In this document: in pieces, positions 30,270-39,813 of the stretch
Numbering within the stretch: position 1 is the stretch's first letter
How the letters are laid out: every line of letters starts with the position of its first letter
DNA from: an uncultured Pseudomonadota bacterium
GTDB taxonomy: Bacteria > Myxococcota_A > UBA796 > GCA-2862545
NCBI GenBank assembly: GCA_903861005.1
Contig: CAIOSP010000075.1
Coordinates: 1 to 49,095 of the forward strand
Reading direction: 5' to 3'
Length of the DNA stretch: 49,095 nt
Program-made: the position numbers and the translations under genes
The notes under the pieces: model-generated
Database searches by the model: none
Seen by the model: the letters and a program-made list of their open reading frames with translations, nothing else
Told to the model about the DNA's origin: nothing

Positions 30270-32687
30270 CTACGGGGCAGGATCCGGCCCGGGCAACTCG
30301 GGCGCCGGCGCCGGGTTGTTCGGCACCACGCCCATGCCGGCCGCCGCGGCCGTGGCCGACGCAGCCTGCTCAGCCGCGAGCCTCTTCCAGATGCTCTGGT
30401 GACCACGCGGCTGGACCGCAAGCGGCAAGCCGTCCGGACCGACCCAGGTGCCATCCTCCAGCTTGGAGGCGCCCTGCGCGAGCAGCTCGGCCTCGTCCGG
30501 GGGCGGGGGCGGGTGCTCCACCGTGCAGCCCGCGCGCGGCGCGGTGCCGACCAGGAACGGCACACGCAGCCCGCGGCAGGTGGCGTTGGTCACCTTGCCG
30601 GTGATCCCACAGATGCCGCGCTGCTCGATCTTCACGGTCTCTTCCCACTCGGGGGGCGGGCCGTCGAACTGGGTGGCGCGGTGCATCCACCAGCCCCACA
30701 TCGGCGCCGCGAAGTCGCTCGCGGAGAACCCGAGCGGCGTGGGCTGGTCGTACCCGATCCACAGCGCGGCCGCGTACTTGGGCGTGGCGCCGATGAACCA
30801 CAGGTCGCGTTCGCTGTCGGTGGTGCCGGTCTTGCCGACGAGCGGGCCAAGGTAGCCGGGCTCCAGGCCGCCCCAGCGCGCCGCGCCACCGGTGCCAATC
30901 TCCACCACCAGCCGCATCAGGCCGCGCGTGAGGGCGTCCGCCTCGGGCGAGATGACGGCCTCACCCATGGTGGGCGGCGCGATGCGCTCCACACCGGCGG
31001 CGTCGACCACGCGCCAGACCGGCGTCGCGCTGATCTTGTGGCCGCCGTTGCCGACGATCGACGCGAACTGCGCCATCTCGATCGGCGTGACCTCACCTTG
31101 GCCGAGCGCCAGGCCCATCTCTTCCGGGAACGCCGACGTGTCGAAGCCGAGCTTCTGCGCGAACGCGATCAGCGGCTTGGGCCCGCCCAGCTGCTCCAGG
31201 AGCGAGGCCGTCGCGATGTTCTGCGAGAAGGTGAGGCCGTAGGCCAACGACGCCGTCGTGGTGGCCTCGCCGGACACGTTGCGCGGCCGCCAGACACCGT
31301 GAGCCGTCTGAAACTCACGCGGGCTGTTCGGCTCAGTGGTGGCCGCGGTGAACTTGGGCGTGCCATCCGGATTGCGCTGTTCAAACGCCAGCGCGTACAC
31401 CAGCGGCTTGAACGACGAGCCAGGCTGACGGCGTGCCTGCGTGGCCCGGTTGAACGACGTCGCCGTGGTGTCGGTGCCGCCGTACAGCCCCAGCACCAAC
31501 CCGGTGTGCTCGTCGACCATGACGCCGGCGGCCTGCAGCGACCCGGTCTGTCCCTTGTCGCCCACCAGCCGCTGGTAGAACGGCAGGCGCTTGGGGAACA
31601 TGTCGTCCGCCTGCGCCTGGATGTGTGCGTCCAGGCCGACCTCGACCGTGAGCCCCGCGCCGTAGACCACCGCAGGGTCCAGGTGCGCCTCCAGCCAGGC
31701 GCGCGTGGCGGAGAGCCACACGGGGTAGCGCTCGGGAATCGGCAGCGGTGCCACCACCGTAACGGGCTCCGCGAGGGCCTCCGTCACGTCGTAGCCGAAC
31801 TTCTCGTGCATCGCGGCCAGGACGCGGTCACGCCGCTCCTTGGCGACGGCCGGGTCGCGGTCGGGGCCAAAGCGGCCGGGCGCAGGAAGGATGGCCGCGA
31901 GCGTGGCCGACTCACCCAGCGTGAGCTGTGAGGCGTGCTTGCCATAGTAATGCCACGCGGCGGCCTCGAACCCGCAGATCGCGTAGCTGCCACGCTGCCC
32001 CAGGTAGGGCATGTCCAAGTAGACGCCGAGCACGCCGTCCTTGCCCAGGTGCTTGTCGATCGCCAGGGCGGACACGATCTCCCGCAGCTTGCGCGAGATC
32101 GTCTTCTCCTTGTCCTGCGACAGGTTCCGGACCACCTGCATGGTCAGCGTGCTGGCGCCCTGCGCGTAGCCACCCTCTTTGGCGTTGGCCCAGACGGCGC
32201 GGAGCATGGCGGTGAAGTTCACGCCACGGTGCTCGCGGAAGTCCGAATCCTCGGCCGCCATGATCGCGTCGGTGAGGTGCTTGGGCGCTTGGTCCAGCCG
32301 CAGGTGGAAGCGGATCTCGCCGTCCGGGCCGACCAGCCAGCCCAGCTCAATCGGCTCAAGCGTGTTGCCGGTCCGAGGGACGACGACTCCGGTCTTGGTG
32401 CAGAACTCGCCGGGGCCGGTGTCCTTGCAGTCCTCGACGTAGTCGCGGGCCTTGGCCTCCGCGATCAGCTTTCCAACCGGGAGATCGTCGGGCACCGGCC
32501 GAGACACGATCTTGCCGGGGAAGCTCCAGCCAGGGTGCGCGACCTCGTGGGCCAGGTGCGCGTCCATGAGCACGTCGGCGTCGTGCGCCCAGCTCATGGC
32601 CACGCCCCACGCAGGGACCGCCGCGGCGGCTACCGCCACCGCACCCATGCCCGCAAGGGCCAGAAGAATTCGACGTCGCTTTGCCAC
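30270..32687 (-). CDS. Bifunctional class A penicillin-binding protein
   Basis: An 805-residue PBP1-like enzyme that polymerises and cross-links peptidoglycan. A basic start (VAKRRR) is followed by a membrane segment (7-30). The GT51 transglycosylase has AAEDSDFREHRGVN with catalytic E146, and QGASTLTMQVVRNLS. The transpeptidase motifs are SSFK (SxxK, near 424), SQN (LTFSQNIATAS) and KTGTT (near 618). The C-terminal 130 residues are Pro-rich with several Cys. The GTG at 32687 gives the expected cytoplasmic tail; an ATG at 32741 is an alternative. No clear ribosome-binding site precedes the GTG. It is convergent with the peptidase gene. Confidence 0.93.
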   Translation of the reverse strand: MAKRRRILLALAGMGAVAVAAAAVPAWGVAMSWAHDADVLMDAHLAHEVAHPGWSFPGKIVSRPVPDDLPVGKLIAEAKARDYVEDCKDTGPGEFCTKTGVVVPRTGNTLEPIELGWLVGPDGEIRFHLRLDQAPKHLTDAIMAAEDSDFREHRGVNFTAMLRAVWANAKEGGYAQGASTLTMQVVRNLSQDKEKTISRKLREIVSALAIDKHLGKDGVLGVYLDMPYLGQRGSYAICGFEAAAWHYYGKHASQLTLGESATLAAILPAPGRFGPDRDPAVAKERRDRVLAAMHEKFGYDVTEALAEPVTVVAPLPIPERYPVWLSATRAWLEAHLDPAVVYGAGLTVEVGLDAHIQAQADDMFPKRLPFYQRLVGDKGQTGSLQAAGVMVDEHTGLVLGLYGGTDTTATSFNRATQARRQPGSSFKPLVYALAFEQRNPDGTPKFTAATTEPNSPREFQTAHGVWRPRNVSGEATTTASLAYGLTFSQNIATASLLEQLGGPKPLIAFAQKLGFDTSAFPEEMGLALGQGEVTPIEMAQFASIVGNGGHKISATPVWRVVDAAGVERIAPPTMGEAVISPEADALTRGLMRLVVEIGTGGAARWGGLEPGYLGPLVGKTGTTDSERDLWFIGATPKYAAALWIGYDQPTPLGFSASDFAAPMWGWWMHRATQFDGPPPEWEETVKIEQRGICGITGKVTNATCRGLRVPFLVGTAPRAGCTVEHPPPPPDEAELLAQGASKLEDGTWVGPDGLPLAVQPRGHQSIWKRLAAEQAASATAAAAGMGVVPNNPAPAPELPGPDPAP

Positions 32688-32804
32688 GGGCGCGCCGATA
32701 ACACAAAAACTGGCGTCGCGACCCTCACCGCTCAACGCCATGCGCCATCCTGGAGCCCACCGCATGACGGCATCCTCGCCCAACACCGTCCGACGAGCGT
32801 CGCG

Positions 32805-33809
32805 GTGATCCGCCTAGCGCTGGTGACGCTGCTGGGCGCGTGCGGGCCGAGCCATCAAGGGTCCACGCCCGTGCCGCCCCCACCGGAGGTCGAGGCCCCG
32901 CGGACCATGTCGGTGGAGGATGCCTCACAGGCGCTCTGGCGCTTCGACCTGAAGCCCGCCTGGCGCGACCTGGCCACGCGAGAGCGCGTCGCCCTGCAGG
33001 CCCTGGTGGTGTCGCTGTTGGACGCCGCGTCCACGGGCACGTTGCCCCCGGATGCCCGAACGGCCGCGTCCACGCTCGGGATGCGCATCGAACGGTGGAG
33101 GATCGGCGGCCGTGACCACTGGGTCCTGCAGGAGCTGGAGTCGTCCCGACGTGGCGCGGGCGCCTACGTGTTCGCGGTGGGCGAGACGCCTGCGGCGGGG
33201 CCGTGGATCCTGCTCGAGTCCCCGCACGCCTACCACGACCTGAACACCGGCCGGATCGGCGCGGCGATGTACTTCACGCCGCCGCCCGGCCCCTCACCGC
33301 GCGCGTTCTTCACGAACACGGTGCAACGCTACACGACCGCGACCGGCGAGCGGGCGCCGAGCAAGGATGCCCCCGCGGACGCCTGCCACAACCCCTTCCA
33401 TCCGATCGCCATCGCCACCCTGGCGGCCGCCAGGGCCAAGCCCGACATCACCGTCGTCCAGCTCCACGGCTTCGCGTCCGGGGGCGCTGGGGACGACGAC
33501 GAGTCCGGCCCGGCGGCCTCCGTGGTCGCGGTGGTGAGCGCCGGGCGCAAGGACGCGCCGACCGCGCTGAGCCAGGGCGTGGCGACGCGCCTACGGGAGC
33601 AGCTGGGCGCGGGCGTGATGCTCTACCCGGTCGACATCAGCGTGCTCGGCGCCACCACCAACGTCGAGATGCGCGCGATCGATCCCATCCCCACCGCGCG
33701 CTTCTTGCACCTGGAGATGTCGTCCACCCTCCGCGACCAGCTCCTGCGCGACCCAACACGTCGCGACGCTGTCGCCACCACGCTGTTCGCCCTCGGTAGC
33801 GCGCCATGA
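32805..33809 (+). CDS. Lipoprotein of unknown function coupled to the CapA-like gene
   Basis: A 334-residue lipoprotein: signal VIRLALVTLLGACGPSHQG with lipobox LGAC (Cys 13), then a Pro-rich linker. The body includes HAYHDLNTGRIGAAMYF, VVQLHGFASGGAGDDDESGP and a C-terminal domain ending FLHLEMSSTLRDQLLRDP. This HGF/HLE pattern with paired conserved His and acidic residues suggests a hydrolase (N-formylglutamate-amidohydrolase-like appearance), which I offer only as a guess. The start GTG lacks an obvious ribosome-binding site. The stop overlaps the next gene (ATGA). It is divergent from the PBP gene. Confidence 0.65.
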   Translation: MIRLALVTLLGACGPSHQGSTPVPPPPEVEAPRTMSVEDASQALWRFDLKPAWRDLATRERVALQALVVSLLDAASTGTLPPDARTAASTLGMRIERWRIGGRDHWVLQELESSRRGAGAYVFAVGETPAAGPWILLESPHAYHDLNTGRIGAAMYFTPPPGPSPRAFFTNTVQRYTTATGERAPSKDAPADACHNPFHPIAIATLAAARAKPDITVVQLHGFASGGAGDDDESGPAASVVAVVSAGRKDAPTALSQGVATRLREQLGAGVMLYPVDISVLGATTNVEMRAIDPIPTARFLHLEMSSTLRDQLLRDPTRRDAVATTLFALGSAP

Positions 33810-36088
33810 TCGGTCGTGCGACCCGCGTCGGAGGCGTCGCCGCGACGCTGGCCGCCGCGCTCGCGTGTGGCACCGCCAAGGACCTCACCCCGGACGGCTC
33901 CAGCAGCGCCGGGGGGATCCCTGAGCGCTACGTGAAGGTCGAGACAGACGCACGCGCCGCCTACGAAGCCTCGCGGATCGCAGTCACCGGCACGGTGGTC
34001 GACACCGACGGCGAGCCCGTCCCGGACGCCAACGTGACGCTGGACGCGGCCACCGCCGTGAGCGGCCGAGATGGACGCTTCTCGTTCGCAGACATGCCCC
34101 GGCACAACGCGCTCCTGCAGATTGACCTGGACGGCTACCGACGCTGGGTCTCCGCGGTGCAGCTCGCGGAGCCCGCCGAGATCTCCGCCGTGAACCTGGG
34201 CCGCTTGCCGCTCGACGCCGCCGACCCCGCGATGTCGCGCCTGCTGTTCGCGGGCGACATGGCGCTTGGGCGCCGCTTCCTCGACCCGGACGACTCCACC
34301 CCCCGCGGCGAGATGCCGCCGGATGATCCCGCGGCCGTGATCCGCGTCAGCCACGTCGGCGCCGACAGCGTCACAGTGGTGGAAGGCGTCGCGCCCTTCT
34401 TCGAGGCGGCCGACGCGCGCATCCTCAACCTGGAGACGCCCGTCACGGCGAACCCGGACACGCCGCACGAGAACAAGCAGTTCGCCTTCTTCACGCTGCC
34501 GGAGTCACTGGACGCGCTGACCTACCTTGGCGTGACCGCGGTTTCACTCGGCAACAACCACGTCTATGACTACTTGGAGTCAGGCGTCGCCGACACGCTG
34601 CGCAACGTGGACGCCTACGGGCTCGGACGCGCCGGCGCGGGGCTGGATCTGGCGTCGGCGATCGCGCCCTGGCGCTTCGAGCTCAAGGGCGAACCGTACA
34701 GCCTGATCTCGGCGACCAGCATCGCGGGCGTCGGTCGCGCGACCCCGCTCTTCGTCGCCGACGACACCAAGGCCGGCGCCGCGGATCTGCGGCAGAGCGC
34801 GCTCGTCACCGCCACGATCCGCGCCGAGGTCGACGCAGGCCGCCACGTGATCGCCATGTGGCATGTGGGCAACGAGTACACCCGCACCGTGAGCGACTAC
34901 GCGCTCAACCGGGCGCAGCTGGCCAAGGACGCCGGCGCGTCGGTCGTGATCGCGCACCACCCGCACACCATCCAGGGCTTCTCGCGCGTGGACGGCATGT
35001 TCGTGGCGCACTCCATAGGCAACTTCGCCCTGGACCAGGACCGGCTCGACACCATGGTCGGCTACACGCTCTGGCTCGACATGCGCGACGGCGTGACGTC
35101 CAACGGGCAGCTCAACCCGCACGTCAACGACGAGTATCTGGTGCGACCGACCACGGGCGAGCTCGCCGACTTGACGCTTCGCGAGTCGGGCGCGGTGAGC
35201 GACCGCACGCAGGTCCTCCTCGGCGCGCAGGGCTCGCACGGCTGGCTGCTCGAAGACCCGGCCACCCGGGTCACGACGACGCGCCACGTCGAGGTGCCGA
35301 TCCGCCTCGACCGTGCGGGGCTCGCGCACCTGGACCTGCGCAACGTCCGGGAGGCCAACGAGAGCGTGTCGGTGCTGCGCGTCGCGTCCGGCGTGGTCAC
35401 GAGCGCGTGGCTGGGCCAGGACCTGATGCGCTTTGGCAGCTTTGAGGACGAGGACGTCGACAGCGACCAGCTGGAGACGCCGCACTGGTACTGGGGCTCG
35501 GCCGGGATGCCCTGTGTCACCGGCGCCTACCGAGGCGTGCAGGGCTTCTGCCTGTACCGTCGGTCGACCGACAAGACCTTCGCCGAGCTGGCGTTCCGTA
35601 TGCGCGTGCGCCTGTACGGCGACGCCGAGGGCGAGCCCAACCGCGACATGACGGTGATGGGCATGGCCCGCGGCGACAACGCAGGCATGGTCGAGCTTTA
35701 CTCGCGGTTCCTCGCGTCGTACGGCGACAAGGAGTTCGGCGAGGAGAGCTTGGGCACGCTGGAGACCGGCACCTACGGCTGGACGCCCTTCGCGTTCGAC
35801 GTGCACATCCCGGAGGACATCCCGGGTGTCGCCGATCCGGTCGCGGACAACCCGCGCGCCATGCGCCTGTTCGTCGCGTCCTCCCCGCCGGACAACGACA
35901 CCTCGGAGGTCGCGCTCGACGACCTTGCCGTGGTCGCGTGGATCGCGGGGCCGCTGCCGCTTCACGCCGCGCAGTCCGTCGACTTTCCGAACGCCACCGA
36001 CTTCCTGCGCGTCTCAGGGCCCGCAGGCACCACGGCCATGGTGGACGTCACCTTCACGCGCGTGCTCCCCGCGGCTGCCTTGCCGTAG
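33806..36088 (+). CDS. CapA-like metallophosphoesterase lipoprotein with carboxypeptidase-regulatory-like domain
   Basis: A 760-residue exported protein, probably a lipoprotein (AAALAC near residue 21). Residues about 50-115 form a carboxypeptidase-regulatory-like beta domain (GTVVDTDGEPVPDANVTLDA). A CapA/PgsA-type metallophosphoesterase spans about 145-430: FAGDMALGRRF, RILNLETPVT, VSLGNNHVYDY, IAHHPHTIQGF and HSIGNFALDQ. The last 300 residues look like beta-sandwich modules. CapA/PgsA proteins take part in capsule or poly-gamma-glutamate export, but no CapB/CapC genes are present, so a different surface role is likely. It is co-translated with the upstream lipoprotein. Confidence 0.85.
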   Translation: MIGRATRVGGVAATLAAALACGTAKDLTPDGSSSAGGIPERYVKVETDARAAYEASRIAVTGTVVDTDGEPVPDANVTLDAATAVSGRDGRFSFADMPRHNALLQIDLDGYRRWVSAVQLAEPAEISAVNLGRLPLDAADPAMSRLLFAGDMALGRRFLDPDDSTPRGEMPPDDPAAVIRVSHVGADSVTVVEGVAPFFEAADARILNLETPVTANPDTPHENKQFAFFTLPESLDALTYLGVTAVSLGNNHVYDYLESGVADTLRNVDAYGLGRAGAGLDLASAIAPWRFELKGEPYSLISATSIAGVGRATPLFVADDTKAGAADLRQSALVTATIRAEVDAGRHVIAMWHVGNEYTRTVSDYALNRAQLAKDAGASVVIAHHPHTIQGFSRVDGMFVAHSIGNFALDQDRLDTMVGYTLWLDMRDGVTSNGQLNPHVNDEYLVRPTTGELADLTLRESGAVSDRTQVLLGAQGSHGWLLEDPATRVTTTRHVEVPIRLDRAGLAHLDLRNVREANESVSVLRVASGVVTSAWLGQDLMRFGSFEDEDVDSDQLETPHWYWGSAGMPCVTGAYRGVQGFCLYRRSTDKTFAELAFRMRVRLYGDAEGEPNRDMTVMGMARGDNAGMVELYSRFLASYGDKEFGEESLGTLETGTYGWTPFAFDVHIPEDIPGVADPVADNPRAMRLFVASSPPDNDTSEVALDDLAVVAWIAGPLPLHAAQSVDFPNATDFLRVSGPAGTTAMVDVTFTRVLPAAALP

Positions 36089-36134
36089 CACCCGCCATAA
36101 GGCTACCCCTTCCCTCTGACTGTGGGAGGCGAGC

Positions 36135-38108
36135 ATGGCGGCGATCTTCGTGACTGGGGGAACGGGCTTCCTCGGACGCCAGGTGGTCGAGCGGCTTGCG
36201 CGCGACGGACATCAGATCGGGCTGCTGGTCCGGCCGTCTACCGCGGCGCGTCAACGCGCCTGGATCGACTCCGTGACCTCCGTCGCTCACAGGCGGGGCG
36301 GCTCCGTCACGCTACACCACGGCGACGTGATCGAGCACCACCTCGGGGGCGTCGCGCTCGACGCGTACACGCACGTGATCCACGCCGCCGCGATCTACGA
36401 TCTGGACGCGAACGAGGATCTCCAGATCACGGTCAACGTGGAGGGCACGGGCAACGTGCTCGCCGCCATCCGCCACGCGGGCGGGCGGCCGGTGCTCACG
36501 TACGTCAGCAGCGTCGCCGTCGCGGGCGACCACAAGGGCGTGTTCCGCGAAGACGACCTGGACCTCGGACAGTCCCATCCCACGGCCTACCACCGCTCCA
36601 AGTTCGAGGCGGAGAAGCGCGTGCGCGAGGCGACGGACCTCGTGGTTCGCATCGTGCGACCCTCGGCGATCGTCGGCGACTCGAAGACGGGCGCCGCGGA
36701 CCGGCACGACGGCCCGTACGTCCTGTTCTCCGCGATCAAGACGCTGCGCTACGCGCTGCCCGGCTGGTTCCCGCTGGTGGGCTTCACCAAGGGGCACTTA
36801 GACCTGGCGCCGGTGGACTTTGTCGCCGACGCGATCGTCCATGTGGCCTTGGCCCCTGGCCTGGACGGGAAGACGTTTCACGTGGTCGACAGCGCGCCCC
36901 CCACCTTCCGCGACGCGTTCAACACGATGTCGCACGCCGCGGGCGGGCCGCAGATCACCCGCACGCTCGGGGGCGCGCCCAAGCTCATCCCGGGTCTGGG
37001 CGACATGATCGGCAGCTTGGGCGCCGTGTCGGGCATCAAGGGCGCGGCGCTGGAGCAGCTGGGCGTGCCGGCGGTGTTCGAGCGCGCGCGCAATTTCAGC
37101 GTGCGCTTCGACACCACCAACCTGGATGACGCGCTGCGTGGCACGGGCGTCCGCTGCCCGCCGCTCGCCAGCTACGCGCCGGCGCTGTGGGACCACTGGT
37201 CGCGTCACCTGGATCCCGATCGCACGCCCGACCTGCGGCGCACCCGCGGGGTGAACGGCAAGCGGGTGCTCATCACCGGCGCATCAAGCGGCGTGGGCGA
37301 GGCGCTCGCCCGCCTGATCGCGCGGCACGGCGGCGAGGTCGTGCTCGTCGCGCGCCGTCAGGACGAGCTGGAGCGCGTCGCGGCGGAGATCCGCGCAGAC
37401 GGAGGCATGACGCACGTCGTGGCGTGTGATCTGTCGGACCTCGACGCCGCCGACGCGCTGGTCACGCACGTGCTCGACACGCTCGGCCCGATCGACATCC
37501 TGGTGAACAACGCCGCGCGCAGCATCCGTCGCACCATCCCCGAGACCTACGACCGGCCCAACGACTACGAGCGCACCATGCGCCTGAACTACCTGGCGCC
37601 GGTCCACCTCTGCCTCGGCTTCCTGCCCTCCATGGTGGAGCGCCAGAGCGGGCACATCGTCAGCGTGCTCACCGCCGGCACACACATGCCTACGCCGCGC
37701 TTCGCCGCCTACGTGGCGAGCAAGGCCGCGCTGTCGGCGTTCACCGACACCCTGGCCGCCGAGTACCTGCACGAGAACGTGCACGCGACCAGCGTGTTCC
37801 TCGGCTGGGTCAAGACGCCGATGATGACCGCCACGGTGAAGTACAAGGCGCGCGCGGAGAGCGACGAGGGCGTCACCACGCCGGAGCTCGCGGCCGCCTG
37901 GATCTTGGATGGCATCGTCGACAAGAAGCGGCACGTGAAGTCCTCGACGACCACGCGGCGCTTCGCGCTCAACCAGATCAGCCCGCTCGCGATGACGCGC
38001 GCCCTGTCCTACGTGTACCGGATCTACCACGACCAGCCGGACCGCTTCCCCGAGCTCACGGTGGACCGAGCGCTCTTCAAGCGCTTCTTCAAGCACGACC
38101 TGGTGTGA
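36135..38108 (+). CDS. Two-domain fusion: extended SDR (epimerase-like) plus classical SDR
   Basis: A 657-residue fusion of two Rossmann enzymes. The N-terminal extended SDR has FVTGGTGFLGRQVVERLA (GGTGFLG at 8-14) and the active pair Y152/K156. The C-terminal classical SDR has LITGASSGVGEALARLIA (near 382), VNNAARS and active pair Y526/K530 in YVASKAALSAF. Both active sites look complete. Fusions of this kind occur in mycobacteria and myxobacteria and are linked to lipid-like or sterol-like substrates; the substrate here is unknown. GGGAGG precedes the ATG. The last 20 nt overlap the convergent gene. Confidence 0.9.
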   Translation: MAAIFVTGGTGFLGRQVVERLARDGHQIGLLVRPSTAARQRAWIDSVTSVAHRRGGSVTLHHGDVIEHHLGGVALDAYTHVIHAAAIYDLDANEDLQITVNVEGTGNVLAAIRHAGGRPVLTYVSSVAVAGDHKGVFREDDLDLGQSHPTAYHRSKFEAEKRVREATDLVVRIVRPSAIVGDSKTGAADRHDGPYVLFSAIKTLRYALPGWFPLVGFTKGHLDLAPVDFVADAIVHVALAPGLDGKTFHVVDSAPPTFRDAFNTMSHAAGGPQITRTLGGAPKLIPGLGDMIGSLGAVSGIKGAALEQLGVPAVFERARNFSVRFDTTNLDDALRGTGVRCPPLASYAPALWDHWSRHLDPDRTPDLRRTRGVNGKRVLITGASSGVGEALARLIARHGGEVVLVARRQDELERVAAEIRADGGMTHVVACDLSDLDAADALVTHVLDTLGPIDILVNNAARSIRRTIPETYDRPNDYERTMRLNYLAPVHLCLGFLPSMVERQSGHIVSVLTAGTHMPTPRFAAYVASKAALSAFTDTLAAEYLHENVHATSVFLGWVKTPMMTATVKYKARAESDEGVTTPELAAAWILDGIVDKKRHVKSSTTTRRFALNQISPLAMTRALSYVYRIYHDQPDRFPELTVDRALFKRFFKHDLV

Positions 38109-38862
38109 GCCGCGCGACGAGCGCCTCGTGCACCGGCAGCGCCACGCCTTGTGCCGCCGCCTCGGCCTCGAACCACCCGTTACGCCACGGCCACTCACGC
38201 GCGCGCGCGGGGAACGTCGGGATCGACAGGCTGTAAGCCTCCAGACGCTCGAGCATGGCCGCCGCGTCCACGGAGACGCCCAGCACCCGCGCCCCTACCT
38301 GCAGGTACTCGTCCGCCAGCATCGCCAGCTCGTCGTGTCGGTGGTGAACGAGCGCGCCGACCGACTCTTCCCAGACCGATCCGAGCAGACCGAAGCACGC
38401 GTTCCAGAGCAGCTTCTCGAGCTCCACCTGGGCGAACGCGGCGGCCCCGACCGCGGTGGAGGGCACGTCCAACGAGCGCATCCACTCGGCGACGTGCTCC
38501 GCGTGCGGACCGCAGAACGGGCTATCGCCGCCGGGATCCACGTCGTGGTCTCGCGTGGGCACCGCGACGAACAGCAGCCCGCGCGTGGCGTCCGCCAAGC
38601 CGACGCGGGTCAGGTAGGGCCTAAGCGCGCCGTTCTGCACGAAGACCAGGTCCGGTCGACGGTGCGCGGGGACGCGCGCCAGGACGTCGTCGAGGTCGTC
38701 GTTGCGGGTGCAGACCACGATCGGACGACCCGACGCGCCGCTGAGCGCCTCCCAGCCCTCGGTCCGACGAACCAGCGCGCCCGCGACCCCGCGCTCGACC
38801 GCGCGCCGATGAAGCGCGCCGCCGATACGACCCGCGCCGATCAGATCCACAATCCGTTCCAC
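38089..38862 (-). CDS. Ketopantoate-reductase-like NAD(P)-binding protein
   Basis: A 257-residue protein beginning with a dinucleotide-binding motif (VDLIGAGRIGGALHRRA). The strand-turn PIVVCTRNDDLDDVL and LVFVQNGALRPYLTR resemble the ketopantoate reductase (ApbA/PanE) layout, and the helical C-terminal half (FAQVELEKLLWNACFGLLGS) fits its second domain with a lysine at the expected catalytic place. The true substrate is uncertain. Start: GTG 38862 is taken; GTG 38868 or 38850 are possible. It converges on and overlaps the SDR gene by 20 nt, and diverges from murB across 33 nt. Confidence 0.7.
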   Translation of the reverse strand: MERIVDLIGAGRIGGALHRRAVERGVAGALVRRTEGWEALSGASGRPIVVCTRNDDLDDVLARVPAHRRPDLVFVQNGALRPYLTRVGLADATRGLLFVAVPTRDHDVDPGGDSPFCGPHAEHVAEWMRSLDVPSTAVGAAAFAQVELEKLLWNACFGLLGSVWEESVGALVHHRHDELAMLADEYLQVGARVLGVSVDAAAMLERLEAYSLSIPTFPARAREWPWRNGWFEAEAAAQGVALPVHEALVARLTPGRA

Positions 38863-38895
38863 GTCCACCTGCCCGACCCGCGTTATCCGCCGCCC

Positions 38896-39804
38896 ATGCC
38901 GCTCGCCCCTGCCACCGCCGCCGCGCTCCGAGATGCAGGCGTCCCCTTCGAGGAGGACGTCCCGCTCGCCAAGCGCACGTACTGGCGCGTCGGTGGGCCC
39001 GCCGACGCCCTCGCCACGCCGGGCGACGCCCCGACGCTCGCGCGCCTGCTGCGGGTCGCGGCCGAGCACGACACGCCCGTCTTCCCGCTGGGCAATGGGT
39101 CCAACCTGCTGGTGAGCGACCAGGGCGTGCGCGGGATCGTGGTGTCGCTCGTCGGAGAGCTCACGGAGGCTCACGCGGTGGGCGACGTGCTGATCGGCGG
39201 TGGCGGCGCCAAGATCGCGGTCCTGCTCACGCGCGCCGCCAAGCACCGTTGGGCCGGCCTGGAGATGCTGGCCGGTATCCCCGGCACCCTCGGCGGCGCC
39301 GTCCGGATGAACGCCGGCACAGCGCTCGGCGAGATCGCGGACCGGCTCCTCGACGTCGACGTCGCGCTCCCTGATGGCACGGTCGTCACGCTGCCCAAGG
39401 CCGCGCTGGAGCTACGCTACCGGCACTCGACCCTCCCGTCCGGCGGGGTGATCGCGCGCGTCCGCTTGCAGGTCGGCGGGGACTGGGGCGAGAGCGAGGC
39501 GCGCATGCGTCACCACCTGGAGCGCCGCAAGGCGACTCAGCCGCTCGACCTGCCCAGCTGCGGCTCCACGTTCAAGAACCCGCCGGGTGACGCCGCGGGG
39601 CGGCTCATCGAGGCGTGCGGCCTGAAGGGCTACACGGTCGGCGGCGCGCAGGTCTCGCCCAAGCACGCGAACTTCGTGGTGAACCTGGGCGGCGCCACCG
39701 CGTCCGACATCGACGCGGTGATCCGGCACGCGCAGGCCGAGGTCCACCGGCAGTTCGGCCTCACCCTGGAGCGTGAGGTCCAGTACGCCGGCGTCTGGAC
39801 CTGA
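38896..39804 (+). CDS. murB: UDP-N-acetylenolpyruvoylglucosamine reductase MurB
   Basis: A 302-residue MurB of the short type. It reduces UDP-GlcNAc-enolpyruvate to UDP-MurNAc with NADPH and FAD in the cytosol. Landmarks: TYWRVGGPADAL and PLGNGSNLLVSDQGVRGIV (FAD binding), GLEMLAGIPGTLGGAVRMNAG, LRYRHSTLP, the SCGSTFKNP with the proton-donor Ser, VSPKHANFVVN and a C-terminal glutamate (LEREVQYAG). No ribosome-binding site is evident, so initiation may be leaderless or weak. It is a lone gene, not in a mur cluster. Confidence 0.95.
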   Translation: MPLAPATAAALRDAGVPFEEDVPLAKRTYWRVGGPADALATPGDAPTLARLLRVAAEHDTPVFPLGNGSNLLVSDQGVRGIVVSLVGELTEAHAVGDVLIGGGGAKIAVLLTRAAKHRWAGLEMLAGIPGTLGGAVRMNAGTALGEIADRLLDVDVALPDGTVVTLPKAALELRYRHSTLPSGGVIARVRLQVGGDWGESEARMRHHLERRKATQPLDLPSCGSTFKNPPGDAAGRLIEACGLKGYTVGGAQVSPKHANFVVNLGGATASDIDAVIRHAQAEVHRQFGLTLEREVQYAGVWT

Positions 39805-39813
39805 TGGCGGGGG

